Positions 38,185 to 48,522 of a stretch of DNA of 64,000 nucleotides are shown one piece after another. The translations under genes and the position numbers were made by a program. Numbering within the stretch: the first letter of the stretch is position 1; the number at the start of each line of letters is the position of its first letter. Origin of the DNA: an uncultured Arachnia sp. (GTDB lineage: Bacteria > Actinomycetota > Actinomycetes > Propionibacteriales > Propionibacteriaceae); NCBI GenBank assembly GCA_947499145.1, contig CANMNB010000008.1:1-64000 (forward strand), in the 5' to 3' direction. A model generated the notes under the pieces. That model ran no database searches and had not been told where the DNA came from. It saw only the letters and a program-made list of their open reading frames with translations.

Positions 38185-39822
38185 TCAGCGCCGGCGCTGC
38201 ACCTTGATCTTCTGCCCGGACGGGGCGGCGGAGGCCCCGCCGGCTCGCCGCTTCTTCTCCTCCTCGAGCAGGCGCTGCTGCTCGGCCTGCTGGTCCATCA
38301 GGGCGTCCTTGTCGAAGCCGGAGCGCAGCAGGCTGAACGCAATGAAGGCGATGGCGAGCGAGATCCACGCCGACCATCCGAAGACCACCGGCAGCGTGAC
38401 GAGCGCCACCATGTCGATGCCGCGCAGCACCGAGAACATCATGCCGGGGGGCATCGCGCCGATACCGACGGCAACCATCGGGCCGCCGTAGTCGGCTGGC
38501 TTGGCGGTGACCCAGCGCACCGCGGCGAGGAGACCGGCGACGGCCGTGATGACGGCCGTGACGACGCCCTGGACCGGGTCCATCCGCTCTCCCCCGAGCA
38601 CCCCGAGGAACGCCGGGGCGGTGGCGATCGCCCACACGAGCGCCAGCACCGCTGGCACCGTCATCACCGCCGTGCGGATCTGGGAGGTGGAGAACGGGAA
38701 GCAGCGCTGGAGCCCCTTGGTGCGGCTGAGCACGCGCAACGAGTTGCAGAACCCGATCAGCGCGGCCATGAGGACCATCGCCGAGATCGGCGGGTTGAGC
38801 TGCGAGATGCCGAGCGCCTGAACGGCGTAGGGCACGACCATCGAGGCCAGCCAAAACACCAGGGGTCGAGGGTCACGCCAGATGCGCTGCACGTCGCGCA
38901 GGACGAGCGCCTTCAGCCCGTGACCGGCTCCCCGGGTGGCCTTGACGTGGCCCCGTTCAGCGGCACGACGCTCGACGAGGATGTCCCGGATGAGCGCGAA
39001 GTCCATGGCGAACGCCGCGCCCTGCATGCCCGCGATGAGCGAGCTGCCGGCGGTCAGCCGCTGGCGGCGGATGTTGCGGAGTCGACGCCAGGCGAGGAGC
39101 GCGGAGACCAGGCCCAGGAGCAGCCCGGCACCGGCGACGAACAGCGCGAACTCGACGCTGAGCGCCTCGAGCGGTTCCACCGGCAGCCACCCCGCCGCGA
39201 TCCCCACGAGGGCGAGCAGCGTGCCGAGCGCGACGAGGCCCACGAGCCACTGCAGCACCGCGGTGACCCAGGTCCGCTCCACGCCCTGCTCCGCCGCGGC
39301 GAACGCGGTCAGCCCGAACGCACCCAGTCCCGCGGCGAGCGCCCAGATGGCGATCCCGGCCAGCGTGGCGCCGGTCAGTGCGGCGACGAGGGCGCCGAAC
39401 AGGAAGCCGGCAGCCAGGGCGGCGCCGAGCGCGCCGACGAGACGGCCGGTCAGCAGTTGGCGGCGGTCGACGGCCGCGTCCATCAGCCAGAACCCCTCGG
39501 CCGCCGAGGCGACGATGGGCCCGAACATGCGCGAGGCCACGAGGGCGAACGCCAGCACCGCGGCGACGGAGGCCCACGGCAGCAGGCCTCGCGCGGCCAG
39601 GCAGGTGTCGGTGGTGCAGCCGGAGACGGACTGTTGGGCCTGGATGATGCCGGAGATCAGCATGGCGCCGATCAGGACCACGGCGAAGACCATGACGTAG
39701 GCGTCCTGCAGCGCCTCGACGATGTTGCGGTCGGCGCGGCCGCGGCGCCAGTCCCGCATCAAGAGCTTGAGCTGGCGCTCGTCCGCCTCCCCGACGTGCC
39801 CGAACCTCTCGTGCACCGTCAT
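38185..39822 (-). CDS. DUF6297-like ABC transporter membrane protein
   Basis: A 545-aa polytopic protein with roughly 12 hydrophobic helices and a charged, Lys/Arg-rich C-terminal tail. It starts 4 bp inside the end of the ATPase gene (ATGA), so it is its probable permease partner. LKALVLRDVQRIWRDPRPLVFW resembles ABC-2 exporter permeases of Actinobacteria. The substrate is unknown. Confidence 0.65.
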   Translation of the reverse strand: MTVHERFGHVGEADERQLKLLMRDWRRGRADRNIVEALQDAYVMVFAVVLIGAMLISGIIQAQQSVSGCTTDTCLAARGLLPWASVAAVLAFALVASRMFGPIVASAAEGFWLMDAAVDRRQLLTGRLVGALGAALAAGFLFGALVAALTGATLAGIAIWALAAGLGAFGLTAFAAAEQGVERTWVTAVLQWLVGLVALGTLLALVGIAAGWLPVEPLEALSVEFALFVAGAGLLLGLVSALLAWRRLRNIRRQRLTAGSSLIAGMQGAAFAMDFALIRDILVERRAAERGHVKATRGAGHGLKALVLRDVQRIWRDPRPLVFWLASMVVPYAVQALGISQLNPPISAMVLMAALIGFCNSLRVLSRTKGLQRCFPFSTSQIRTAVMTVPAVLALVWAIATAPAFLGVLGGERMDPVQGVVTAVITAVAGLLAAVRWVTAKPADYGGPMVAVGIGAMPPGMMFSVLRGIDMVALVTLPVVFGWSAWISLAIAFIAFSLLRSGFDKDALMDQQAEQQRLLEEEKKRRAGGASAAPSGQKIKVQRRR

Positions 39823-40472
39823 GAACGCGACTCCCCGAGGTGGACCTCCCGAGCGCCGATCGCCTCGAGCAGCGCGGGCTCGTGGCTGGCCATCACGACG
39901 GCGAGCCCGTCGGCGATGTCGGCCTTCAGGCGACGTCCGAGCCAGGCGACGCCCTCGACGTCGAGCCGCTGCTCGGGCTCGTCGAGCACCAGTAGTCGGC
40001 GGGGCCGCACGAACGCTGTCGCCAACGCCAGCCGACGGCGCTGGCCCGAGGAGAGCGTGCTGGGCAGTTGGCTGGCCTGCGGGACGAGCTGGACCTCGTC
40101 CAGGACCTCGTCGACCAGCGCGTCGGGGTCCTCGATGCCGTGCGCGCGGGCCAGCAGGTCCAGGTGCTCCACGACGCTGAGGTCGGGGAAGAAGTCGAGG
40201 TCGTCGATCACGGTGGCCACGTCGCGCCGGATCTGCGGGTTGGTCTCGCTCATCTTGGTGCCGAGGACCATCACGGTGCCCTCGTCCGGGCGGTCCGCCC
40301 CCACGAGGCAGCGCAGGACCGTCGACTTGCCCGCGCCGTTGCGCCCGGTCAGCGCGACGGCCTCGCCGGCACGGACCCGCAGGTCGAAGCCTTCGATGAT
40401 CGTCACCGGACCGTAGGCCTTCTTCAGGTTGTCGACCTCGAGCACCATTTCACGTTTCGCCACGCCCGCCAT
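39819..40472 (-). CDS. ABC transporter ATP-binding protein
   Basis: Single nucleotide-binding domain of about 217 aa. Walker A is [13 protein letters not shown], the signature is [16 protein letters not shown] (LSSGQ), Walker B is [13 protein letters not shown], and the switch His is in [11 protein letters not shown]. The Q-loop is weak. ATG at 40472 is used, and ATG at 40448 ([13 protein letters not shown]) is an alternative. It is divergent from menG and coupled to the DUF6297-like permease. Confidence 0.88.
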   Translation of the reverse strand: MAGVAKREMVLEVDNLKKAYGPVTIIEGFDLRVRAGEAVALTGRNGAGKSTVLRCLVGADRPDEGTVMVLGTKMSETNPQIRRDVATVIDDLDFFPDLSVVEHLDLLARAHGIEDPDALVDEVLDEVQLVPQASQLPSTLSSGQRRRLALATAFVRPRRLLVLDEPEQRLDVEGVAWLGRRLKADIADGLAVVMASHEPALLEAIGAREVHLGESRS

Positions 40473-40550
40473 TGTTCCCCATCGTCCCGGGAACCCGTGA
40501 ACCAGGTCGGCGGCACGGGCTGTCAGTGGTCCCGGGATAAGCTGTGCGAC

Positions 40551-41246
40551 ATGGAATCGACGCGGGCGACACTGGCGAAGAAGAGGGCCGAGGTGCAGGC
40601 CATGTTCGACGGCGTGGCCCCCCGTTACGACCTCCTCAACGACGTCCTGTCGCTCGGCCAGGACCGCGCCTGGCGGCGCGCCACCCTGGCCGCCGTCGGC
40701 CCGCGCCCGGGTGAGACCATCCTGGACCTCGCCGCCGGCACGGGCACCTCGTCGGCCCCGTTCGCGGACGCCGGGGCCACCGTGCTCGCCACCGACATGT
40801 CGCTCGGCATGCTCGGTGTCGGCAAGCGCCAGCAGCCGCACCTCGACTTCGTGGCCGGCGATGCGCTCCACCTGCCCTACGCCGACGACTCCTTCGACGC
40901 CGTGACCATCTCCTACGGGCTGCGCAACGTCGAGCACACCCTCGATGCGCTGCGCGAGATGCTGCGCGTCACCAAGCCCGGCGGCCGGCTCGTGGTGGCG
41001 GAGTTCTCCACCCCGACGGCCGCCTGGTTCCGCTTCCTCTACGAGAAGGTGGCCCTCCCGGCCGTGCCGGTCCTGGCGCGCATCTCCCCCAATCCGGTGG
41101 CCTACGGCTACCTCGCCGAGTCCATCCTGGCGTGGCCGGACCAGCAGGGCCTCGCCGCCCTCATGGAGGAGGCCGGCTGGCGGGATGTGGAGTGGCAGGA
41201 CCTGACCGGCGGCATCGTCGCGCTGCACCGGGCCCACAAGCAGTGA
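40551..41246 (+). CDS. menG: Demethylmenaquinone methyltransferase
   Basis: SAM-dependent C-methylation of demethylmenaquinone, the last step of menaquinone synthesis (UbiE/MenG family). Signature 1 is [19 protein letters not shown], the SAM motif is [17 protein letters not shown], and the late signature is [19 protein letters not shown]. The protein is 231 aa. TAAGCT (40538-40543) ends 7 bases before the ATG, so it is probably leaderless. It overlaps the next gene by one base (TGATG). Confidence 0.94.
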   Translation: MESTRATLAKKRAEVQAMFDGVAPRYDLLNDVLSLGQDRAWRRATLAAVGPRPGETILDLAAGTGTSSAPFADAGATVLATDMSLGMLGVGKRQQPHLDFVAGDALHLPYADDSFDAVTISYGLRNVEHTLDALREMLRVTKPGGRLVVAEFSTPTAAWFRFLYEKVALPAVPVLARISPNPVAYGYLAESILAWPDQQGLAALMEEAGWRDVEWQDLTGGIVALHRAHKQ

Positions 41247-42925
41247 TGGCCCGCATCGTCCTGGACGCCTACGCCGCCCGGAGCTGCCCGGTCAAGACGC
41301 TCAACGCCTTCGACCCGACGCTCGACGAGCCGGCTCTGGACGAGTCCCTGCGCGAGTCGTTCCAGGGGGGGAGGGACTTCAGGACGGAGGTGCTGCAGCG
41401 CGCCGCCGCGCACCCCGCCCACGTCGACGTGCGCGGCATCGAGGACCCCCACGAGCGAGCGGCCGCCACGGTCGCCGCACTGGACTCCGGTGCCGCCGCG
41501 GTCATCGGCGCCCAGCTGCCGGTCGACGAGTCGGGGCACCGCCGCGGGGGCGCCGACATGCTCGTGCGCGTCGGTTCCGGGTACGTGCCGGTCAAGGTGA
41601 AGAACTACCGCATCGTCGAGAAGCAGCTGGGGTGCCGGGACCTGGCCCACAGCTCGCTCGAGGCCCCTGCGGCGACGGAGGTCCTGCCCGACCTGCGGTT
41701 CCGCGCCTTCCGGCAGGGCGCACTGCTGGAGGTGGCACACGTCTGGCGGATGCTGGAGTCGCTCGGCCCCGCGGCAGCCGAACCCGCTGCGGGCATCATC
41801 GGGACCGACGGCGCCGACGGAGAGCCGCGGATCACGTGGATCCGGCTGGACCACCGGTTCCTCAGGACCTTCTCGCGGACCTCCCCCACCGGCTACAAGC
41901 TCCGGTCCGCCCTCGAACGCTACGACCACGAACACGGCTTCCGCGTCCACGTCGCCGAGGCCGCGTTGGAACGCACCGGCGTGGATGACCCCCCGCCGCC
42001 GGTCCGCCCCATCCGCGTCAAGGAGTGCGAGTGGTGTGCGTGGTGGCAGCTCTGCCGCACCCGGATGGACGATGACGACCTCTCGCTCCGGATCTCCAAG
42101 ACCCCCCTCGACGTGCGGGAGCTCCAGACGCTCGCCTCGCTCGGCATCGCCACGGTGAGCGAGCTGGCCCAGGCGGACGTGGATGCGATCCTCCCCGACT
42201 ACCTGCCCCTGACGGCGCACCGCGAGCAGTCGGAGCAGCGACTCCGCAAGGCCGCCAAGCGGGCCCGGATGCTGGCGGCGGGGGTGCCGCTCGAGCAGGT
42301 GGGCGAGGACCGCGTCGGGGTGCCGCGATCCGACGTCGAGGTGGATCTGGACATCGAGACGGCCGAGGGGGATCGGACCTACCTGTGGGGGGTGTTGGTG
42401 ACGGACCGGCGCTCGGGCGTGCAGACGTACCGCTCCTTCGCCGCCTTCCAGAACCTCACCGGCGACGAGGAGGTCGAGTTGGCCGCGGACTTCGCCCGCC
42501 ACCTCGCGGAGCTCCTCGACGCCCACCCCGGCAGCCTGGTCTTCCACTACTCCGACTACGAGACCGTCCACCTCCGCCGCCTGGCCGAACGGAGCGGGCA
42601 CCCGGACCTCGTGGCCCTGTGCGAACGGATCGACGGCTGCTTCGTGGACCTGTTCACCTACGTGCGCGACAACTTCGTCGCCGTCGACGGTCTCGGCCTC
42701 AAGGTCGTGGCCAGTCAGGGTGCCGGCTTCCGCTGGCGGGACGAGGACCCGGGAGGCCTGAACTCGCAGGTGTGGTTCGCGACGGCCGCCGGCGCAGGCT
42801 CTGAATCGGAGCGCGGGTCAGCCCGCACGAGGGTGCTGGAGTACAACGAGGACGACGTGCGCGCCACGTGGGCCGTCCGGGAGTGGCTCGACTCTCTGGA
42901 CCGCGGCCGGCGCGCCGCCTCCTAG
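41246..42925 (+). CDS. TM0106-family RecB-like nuclease fused to RNase H-like exonuclease domain
   Basis: The 559-aa protein has an N-terminal PD-(D/E)XK-like region (GGADMLVRVG, then YVPVKVKNYRI). Four cysteines, C14, C261, C264 and C270 (CEWCAWWQLC), are arranged like the iron-sulfur staple of Cas4/AddB. The C-terminal RNase H-like exonuclease has DIE at 369-371, FHYSDYETVHL and LEYNEDDVRATW. The acidic residue expected two before K119 is a lysine (K117), so the first nuclease site may be inactive. Its role is presumably DNA processing or repair. Coupling to menG looks incidental. Confidence 0.8.
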   Translation: MARIVLDAYAARSCPVKTLNAFDPTLDEPALDESLRESFQGGRDFRTEVLQRAAAHPAHVDVRGIEDPHERAAATVAALDSGAAAVIGAQLPVDESGHRRGGADMLVRVGSGYVPVKVKNYRIVEKQLGCRDLAHSSLEAPAATEVLPDLRFRAFRQGALLEVAHVWRMLESLGPAAAEPAAGIIGTDGADGEPRITWIRLDHRFLRTFSRTSPTGYKLRSALERYDHEHGFRVHVAEAALERTGVDDPPPPVRPIRVKECEWCAWWQLCRTRMDDDDLSLRISKTPLDVRELQTLASLGIATVSELAQADVDAILPDYLPLTAHREQSEQRLRKAAKRARMLAAGVPLEQVGEDRVGVPRSDVEVDLDIETAEGDRTYLWGVLVTDRRSGVQTYRSFAAFQNLTGDEEVELAADFARHLAELLDAHPGSLVFHYSDYETVHLRRLAERSGHPDLVALCERIDGCFVDLFTYVRDNFVAVDGLGLKVVASQGAGFRWRDEDPGGLNSQVWFATAAGAGSESERGSARTRVLEYNEDDVRATWAVREWLDSLDRGRRAAS

Positions 42926-43734
42926 TCGTCCGCCTCGGCGGCGTGCGCGGCCTCGGCGTCCCGAGTGTTGGAGCGCTTGGCTGCCACGGCGAGCCAGGTC
43001 ACGGCTGCGAGGGCTGAGGCGGTGAACGCCACGATGCCCACGGCGATGGACTGCGGTTCGTCCAGGGTCCGGCCGACGCCGATCCACGCGAACGCCCATG
43101 CCAGAGCGGCGGCCACCGCGAACCGCGGCCCGAACACCACCTGGTAGACCACGCCGATCCCGACGGCGACGACGAGCACCACCGAGGCCAGGACCGCCCC
43201 GGAACCGGAGGAGAACTCGATACCCGACGATGCGCCGGCGGCGGCGATGTTGGCGCAGGAGGCGGCCGTCACCCAGCCGAGGTACAACCCGAAGGTGCCG
43301 TCGACGACGATCCGCTCCGGGAGCTCACGATCGTCGATGCCCGTGAGCCGTTTGATGATGAAGCCGAGGACGACGGCGAGCCCGAGGATGACGAGGACGC
43401 TCACCCAGATCCATCCCACCTGCGTGACCAGGAGCCAGGCGGCGTTGAGGATCATGCTCCAGCCCGCGAGCCATCCGATGGCGCGCTCGACGGCCGTGTC
43501 CCGGCCGCGGGGCAGCCACTGCCACACCGTGTACGCGATGAGGCCGAGGTAGATCACCGACCAGATGGAGAACGCCGGCCCCGCCGGCGCGATGAGCGTC
43601 GCCTCGGCGGAGAGAGCCCCGCCCGAGGACTCCTCGACGCGCTCGCCCAGCACCCCCGTCCCGAACAGCGTCCCCACGAGGCAAAAGACCATCGAGGCGG
43701 TGACGAAGAGGCGACGGGCGAGTCCTGATTCCAT
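42922..43734 (-). CDS. TspO/MBR-like tryptophan-rich membrane protein
   Basis: A 270-aa membrane protein with about 7 helices. PAGPAFSIWSVIYLGLIAY and ILNAAWLLVTQVGWIWVSV resemble TspO/MBR sensory proteins, which bind porphyrins or affect respiratory regulation. It is longer than classical 5-helix TspO. It starts 10 bp after pntB on the same strand, so co-transcription with the transhydrogenase is likely. The end overlaps the convergent nuclease gene by 4 bp. Confidence 0.7.
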   Translation of the reverse strand: MESGLARRLFVTASMVFCLVGTLFGTGVLGERVEESSGGALSAEATLIAPAGPAFSIWSVIYLGLIAYTVWQWLPRGRDTAVERAIGWLAGWSMILNAAWLLVTQVGWIWVSVLVILGLAVVLGFIIKRLTGIDDRELPERIVVDGTFGLYLGWVTAASCANIAAAGASSGIEFSSGSGAVLASVVLVVAVGIGVVYQVVFGPRFAVAAALAWAFAWIGVGRTLDEPQSIAVGIVAFTASALAAVTWLAVAAKRSNTRDAEAAHAAEADD

Positions 43735-43744
43735 GTCCGGCAGA

Positions 43745-45151
43745 CTATCGGACGCCCTCCAGCTGGGGGAGGTTGGCGACGATCGCCTGGGCCGTGTCCT
43801 TGGCGTCGCCGAAGCACATGACGGTGTTGTCCTCGAAGAACAGCGGGTTCTGCACCCCGGCGTAGCCGGCGTTCATGGACCGCTTGAAGACCACGACGGT
43901 CCCGGCCTCCCAGACCCGCAGCACGGGCATCCCGGAGATGGGCGAGCCGGGTTCCATGGCCGCCGGGTTGACGGTGTCGTTGGCGCCGATGACCAGCACG
44001 ACGTCGGTGGTGGCGAAGTCGTCGTTGATCTCGTCCATCTCGTAGACGATGTCGTAGGGCACGTGGGCCTCGGCGAGGAGCACGTTCATGTGCCCGGGAA
44101 GGCGCCCGGCGACGGGGTGGATGCCGAAGCCCACCTTGGTCCCGTGCTTGCGCAGCTTCTCGGTCAGTTCTGCGACGGCGTACTGGGCCTGGGCGACGGC
44201 CATGCCGTAGCCGGGCACGATCATCACGGAGTCCGCCTCCGCGAGGAGGTCAGCGACGTCCGCTACGGATGCCTCGCGGTGCTCCCCGTACTCGGCGTCG
44301 ACCGCAGCCGACGAATCGTCCCCGAAGCCCCCGAGGATCACGGAGATGAACGAGCGATTCATGGCGCGGCACATGATGAAGGACAGGATCGCGCCGGAGG
44401 CGCCGACGAGGGCGCCGGTGATGATGAGGATGGTCATGTCCAGCATGAAGCCGCTGGCGGCGGCGGCCCAGCCGGAGTAGGAGTTGAGCATGGAGACCAC
44501 GACGGGCATGTCGGCCCCGCCGATCGCGGCGACGAGGTGGGCGCCGAGCGCCAGCGACACCACCGTCGCGAGCAGGAGCGCCACGATCGATCCGGTGACG
44601 AGGTACCACCAGCCCAGCAGTCCCAGCACCACGAGGGCGGCCAGGTTCAGCCAGTGCCGCGCCGGCAGGGTCAACGGCTTCGACGTGATCCGGCCGTTCA
44701 GTTTGCCCCACGCCACCAGCGAGCCGGTGAACGTCACGGCCCCGATGAAGACACCGAGGTACACCTCCACCATGTGGAGGGCGTCGGCCTCCGGGTGGTC
44801 CAGGTGCACGTTGAACCCGACGAGGACGGCGGCCGCACCGACGAAGCTGTGGAGCAGCGCGATGAGTTCGGGCATGCCGGTCATCTGGACCTTGCGAGCC
44901 TTCCAGACGCCGATGATCGCGCCGATGGCGAGCGCCGCGTAGAGCATGGCCGCGGACTCGGGCTGCAGGTTGTGGTTGGCGTAGTCGGTGTAGGCGATCG
45001 CGAAGTTGGTGGCCACGATCGCGAAGACCATGCCCATGATCCCGTAGACGTTGCCCTTGCGCGCGGTCTCGTGCTTGCTCAGCCCCGCCAGAGCCAGGAT
45101 GAACATGAGCCCCGCGGCGATGTAGGTGGCGTTGATGAAGTTCGTCAGCAC
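43745..45151 (-). CDS. pntB: NAD(P) transhydrogenase subunit beta
   Basis: Membrane subunit of proton-translocating transhydrogenase, 468 aa. N-terminal helices (domain II) are followed by the NADP(H)-binding domain [57 protein letters not shown] and [18 protein letters not shown]. It couples proton import to NADPH formation from NADH. It lies 4 bp after pntA. Confidence 0.96.
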   Translation of the reverse strand: MLTNFINATYIAAGLMFILALAGLSKHETARKGNVYGIMGMVFAIVATNFAIAYTDYANHNLQPESAAMLYAALAIGAIIGVWKARKVQMTGMPELIALLHSFVGAAAVLVGFNVHLDHPEADALHMVEVYLGVFIGAVTFTGSLVAWGKLNGRITSKPLTLPARHWLNLAALVVLGLLGWWYLVTGSIVALLLATVVSLALGAHLVAAIGGADMPVVVSMLNSYSGWAAAASGFMLDMTILIITGALVGASGAILSFIMCRAMNRSFISVILGGFGDDSSAAVDAEYGEHREASVADVADLLAEADSVMIVPGYGMAVAQAQYAVAELTEKLRKHGTKVGFGIHPVAGRLPGHMNVLLAEAHVPYDIVYEMDEINDDFATTDVVLVIGANDTVNPAAMEPGSPISGMPVLRVWEAGTVVVFKRSMNAGYAGVQNPLFFEDNTVMCFGDAKDTAQAIVANLPQLEGVR

Positions 45152-45155
45152 GGGA

Positions 45156-46700
45156 TCAGCCCTTCCGGAACATGCCGAGCATCCGCTGGGTCACCGTGAA
45201 CCCACCGAACACGTTGATCGAGGCGAGCAGCACCGCGACGAAGGCGATGATCTTCACCGCCCAGTTGTCGCTGGCCAGTTGGGTCATGGCGCCGACGATG
45301 ATGATGCCGCTGATGGCGTTGGTGACGCTCATCAGTGGGGTGTGGAGGGCGTGGGTGACGTTCCAGACCACGTAGTAGCCCACCACCACCGCGAGGGCGA
45401 AGATGCCGAACAGGCTGACGAAGCTCGCCGGGGCGACGGTGAGCACGGCGATGAGGGCGATGGCGCCCAGCCCCACCCAGATCACCTGGTGCCACCAGGG
45501 CCGCTTCACCGGGGGCGCGGCCTCGTGGACGGGAGCCGGGGGCGCCGCCGCTGCGGCGGGAGCCGGCGCGGCGGAGACCTGGATGGGGGGCGGGGGGAAC
45601 GTGAGTTCGCCGTCGCGGACGACGGTCATGGTGCGCACCACTTCGTCGTCGAAGTCGAGCACGAGCTGTCCATCCTTGGCCGGCGTCATCAGCGCCAGCG
45701 CGTTGACGAGGTTGGTGCCGTAGAGCTGGGAGGACTGGCCCGGGAGCCGGCTGGGCAGGTCCGTCCAGCCGATGATCGTGACGCCGTTGTCGGTGGTGTA
45801 GCTCTCGCCGGGTCGCGTGAGTTCGCAGTTGCCGCCGCCGGCGGCCGCGAGGTCGACGATGACGGAGCCGTTCTTCATGGCGGCGACCATGTCGGCGGTG
45901 ATCAGTCTCGGCGACGGCCGGCCGGGGATGGCGGCCGTGGTGATGATGATGTCCACCTCGCGCGCCTGGGCGGCGTAGAGCTCGGCAGCGCGGGCGGCGT
46001 AGTCGGCGCCGACCTCACGGGCGTAGCCGTCGGCGCTGACCCCTTGGTCGCCGGCGTCGACGTGCAGGAAGGTCCCGCCCATGGACTCCACCTGTTCGGC
46101 GGTCTCGGGGCGGACGTCGGTGGCGCGCACGACGGCACCCAGTGCGTTGGCGGCACCGATGGCGGCGAGGCCTGCCACGCCGGTGCCGATGACCAGGACC
46201 GTGGCCGGCGGCACCTTGCCCGCGGCCGTGACCTGGCCGGTGAAGAAGCGGCCGAACGCGTGGGCGGCCTCCACCACGGCGCGGTACCCGGAGATGTTGG
46301 CCATCGAGCTCAGCGCGTCGAGGGACTGGGCGCGGCTCGTGCGCGGCACCATGTCCATGCTGAGGGCGCTGACGCCCTGGTCGCAGAGGCGTTCGACGAG
46401 GTCGGGGTCCTGCCGGGGGGCCAGGAACCCCATGACCGTTGCGCCTGGCCGGAGCGCGGCGATCTGCTCCGACATCGGCGCGTTGACGGTGAGCACGATG
46501 TCGCTGTGCCAGACCTCGTTCACGTCGCCGATACTCGCCCCGGCCGCCTCGTAGGCGGCGTCGTCGAAGGCGGCCCGGGACCCGGCGCCCTCCTCCACGA
46601 CGACGTCGTAGCCGAGGCTCAGGAGCTTGGCGACCGTGACGGGAGTGGCGGCGACTCGGTTCTCCTGGGGTGTCACCTCGAAGGGGATGCCGATCTGCAT
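45156..46700 (-). CDS. pntA: NAD(P) transhydrogenase subunit alpha (fused alpha1/alpha2)
   Basis: The 514-aa protein combines the NAD(H)-binding domain I ([38 protein letters not shown]) and, after a Pro/Ala-rich linker near residues 385-405, the C-terminal membrane helices of domain II. The size matches the single-chain E. coli PntA rather than split PntAA/PntAB. TACCGT (complement of 46708-46713) ends 7 bases before the ATG, so it is probably leaderless, which excludes the longer upstream frame running through the repeats. Confidence 0.95.
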   Translation of the reverse strand: MQIGIPFEVTPQENRVAATPVTVAKLLSLGYDVVVEEGAGSRAAFDDAAYEAAGASIGDVNEVWHSDIVLTVNAPMSEQIAALRPGATVMGFLAPRQDPDLVERLCDQGVSALSMDMVPRTSRAQSLDALSSMANISGYRAVVEAAHAFGRFFTGQVTAAGKVPPATVLVIGTGVAGLAAIGAANALGAVVRATDVRPETAEQVESMGGTFLHVDAGDQGVSADGYAREVGADYAARAAELYAAQAREVDIIITTAAIPGRPSPRLITADMVAAMKNGSVIVDLAAAGGGNCELTRPGESYTTDNGVTIIGWTDLPSRLPGQSSQLYGTNLVNALALMTPAKDGQLVLDFDDEVVRTMTVVRDGELTFPPPPIQVSAAPAPAAAAAPPAPVHEAAPPVKRPWWHQVIWVGLGAIALIAVLTVAPASFVSLFGIFALAVVVGYYVVWNVTHALHTPLMSVTNAISGIIIVGAMTQLASDNWAVKIIAFVAVLLASINVFGGFTVTQRMLGMFRKG

Positions 46701-46774
46701 GCGCCCAACGGTAACGGTCCTTGCCGGAAAGCGCCCACCGGGGTCCTCGTACCCCGAGCCCGTGCCCCTGCGAT

Positions 46775-46921
46775 CCCCGAGTAGGGCACGCAGTGCCCGC
46801 GCGTCACCGTTCCCCCGAGTAGGGCACGCACTGCCCGTGTCGAGGGGATCACCGTCAGACCCCGCCCCGACACGCCGCCTCCGGCGGCTACTCGGCGAAC
46901 GAGGGCGACTACTCGGCGGCC
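46775..46921. repeat. Palindrome cluster between pntA and menD
   Basis: Two type-C palindromes (from 46775, right arm degenerate, and 46813-46847), an inverted type-B palindrome (46867-46897) and an inverted type-B half-site (46909-46921). The menD stop codon TAG is part of the last half-site (complement of CTACTCGGCGGC). The 208-bp gap holds no gene besides the pntA promoter. Confidence 0.88.
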
Positions 46922-48522
46922 CGGCCCAGGTCCCGCAGGCGCTGGCTCTCGGCACGTCGCCCGGAGCGGTCCAGGCGCACGACGATGAGCTCCCGGCCGC
47001 GCACGGGCTCAGCCAGCACCCGGGCAAGGTCGGCCGGGGTCGCCGGCGTGGTCACCCGCCACCCCAGCGCCCGAGCCACCGCCGCCGCGTCCAGACCCTG
47101 TGGGGTGCCGAAGACCCGTTCGAACGCGTCGGCGTACTCATCGGCACCCTGCTCCAGCGTCGCGAAGATGGCGCCGCCATCGTCGTGGGCCACGACGACG
47201 CGCAGGTCGACGGCCCGCTCCAGCGGCGGGGCGACCAGTGCGCCCAGGTCGTGTTGCAGCGTGAGGTCGCCCAGGAGCACGGTCACGGGCACCTCGAGGC
47301 CAAGGGCGATGCCGGTGGCGGTGGCGACGACGCCGTCGATCCCGGCGGCACCCCGGTTCGCGAACACCGTCGGGGACGTCGCGTCCACGGGGGCGAGGTC
47401 GACGTCGCGGATCGACTGGCTCGAGCCGAGTACCAGCGTGCCTCCGGCCGCCGTCGCGCGCCACACGTCGGCGGCCAGGCGGCGGCCGTCGAGTGTCTCC
47501 GGGTGGTCGTCGAGCTGCTTCCGTAGGCGGCGATCGAGCCGGGTCCACGACCCCAGCCAGTCGGGCGACTGGTCCGCCAGGAGGACCCGGTCGGCCACGA
47601 GGCAAGCCCGGGAGCCGACGTCGTGCCAGCTCGCGTGCTCCGCGACGACGACCAGTTCGACGTCGTCGCGGCCCAGCAGCTGCGTCACCGGCCGCGACAG
47701 GGTGGGATGCCCGACGGAGATCACCCGCTCGATGTCGGCCGCCAGTGGGCTGTCCAGCAGGAGCCGGTAGGCGGCGATGGCGTTGTCGCCGCAGCGGGCG
47801 TTGCTGCTCGGCTCGGCGAACAGCGGGGCGCCGCTGAGTTCCGCCAGCGCGCGCGCCTCGGTCCCCGCCTGAGGCGTGGCGTCTCCCACCAGGACGACGG
47901 TGCGCGCGGGCCCCAGCTCGGCGACGTGTCCCCCACCGCTCGGCGTCACCTCCGCCACCCGCGGCACCCACGCCGCGTCGGCCTCCCCCACGAGCGGTGG
48001 GGCGAACTCGACGTTCAACTGGACGGGTCCCGGCTGGCGCGTGCGCACTCCCGACGCCACGGCACAGGCCCGCTGCACAGCAGCGGACCACGCCTGCGGG
48101 GCGCCGGAGCCCGACGCGATCCGCACGACGGCGAGGGCGCTCGGTCCCAGGACGCCCACCTGGTCGGCGGTCTGGTTGGCGCCGGTCCCGACCGTCTCCA
48201 TGGGGCGATCCGCCGTCACGATCAGCAGCGGCACCCCCGACAGCCTGGCCTCCATCGCGGCGGGCGCGAGGTTCGCCGTCGCGGTCCCCGACGTGGTCAC
48301 TACGGCGACCCCGTGGCCCGTGGCCTTGGCCAGCCCCAGCGCGGTGTACCCGGCGACACGCTCGTCGATGCGGACGTGGAGTCTGAGTCTCCCCGAGGCG
48401 TCAGCGTCGTGCAGGGCGAGCAGCAGCGGTGCGTTGCGGGAGCCTGGGGAGGCGACGACGTCGGTGACGCCCGCCGCGGACAGGGTGGCGACGACGACGG
48501 CACCGAGCTGCGCAGAGCTCAC
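46909..48522 (-). CDS. menD: SEPHCHC synthase (menaquinone biosynthesis)
   Basis: 2-succinyl-5-enolpyruvyl-6-hydroxy-3-cyclohexene-1-carboxylate synthase, a ThDP enzyme joining isochorismate and 2-oxoglutarate, 537 aa. [19 protein letters not shown] is the conserved N-terminal stretch, then [20 protein letters not shown] with the catalytic Glu, and [12 protein letters not shown] in the ThDP/Mg region. The GTG at 48522 has AAGGAG 5 bases upstream and overlaps the menC stop (GTGA). The C terminus (AAE-stop) is encoded by a palindrome half-site. Confidence 0.94.
   Translation of the reverse strand: MSSAQLGAVVVATLSAAGVTDVVASPGSRNAPLLLALHDADASGRLRLHVRIDERVAGYTALGLAKATGHGVAVVTTSGTATANLAPAAMEARLSGVPLLIVTADRPMETVGTGANQTADQVGVLGPSALAVVRIASGSGAPQAWSAAVQRACAVASGVRTRQPGPVQLNVEFAPPLVGEADAAWVPRVAEVTPSGGGHVAELGPARTVVLVGDATPQAGTEARALAELSGAPLFAEPSSNARCGDNAIAAYRLLLDSPLAADIERVISVGHPTLSRPVTQLLGRDDVELVVVAEHASWHDVGSRACLVADRVLLADQSPDWLGSWTRLDRRLRKQLDDHPETLDGRRLAADVWRATAAGGTLVLGSSQSIRDVDLAPVDATSPTVFANRGAAGIDGVVATATGIALGLEVPVTVLLGDLTLQHDLGALVAPPLERAVDLRVVVAHDDGGAIFATLEQGADEYADAFERVFGTPQGLDAAAVARALGWRVTTPATPADLARVLAEPVRGRELIVVRLDRSGRRAESQRLRDLGRAAE

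Noticed and set aside
41246-42925. CRISPR-associated Cas4
   Set aside because: Only the Fe-S cysteines resemble Cas4. The C-terminal RNase H-like domain and lack of cas neighbours place it in the TM0106-type family.
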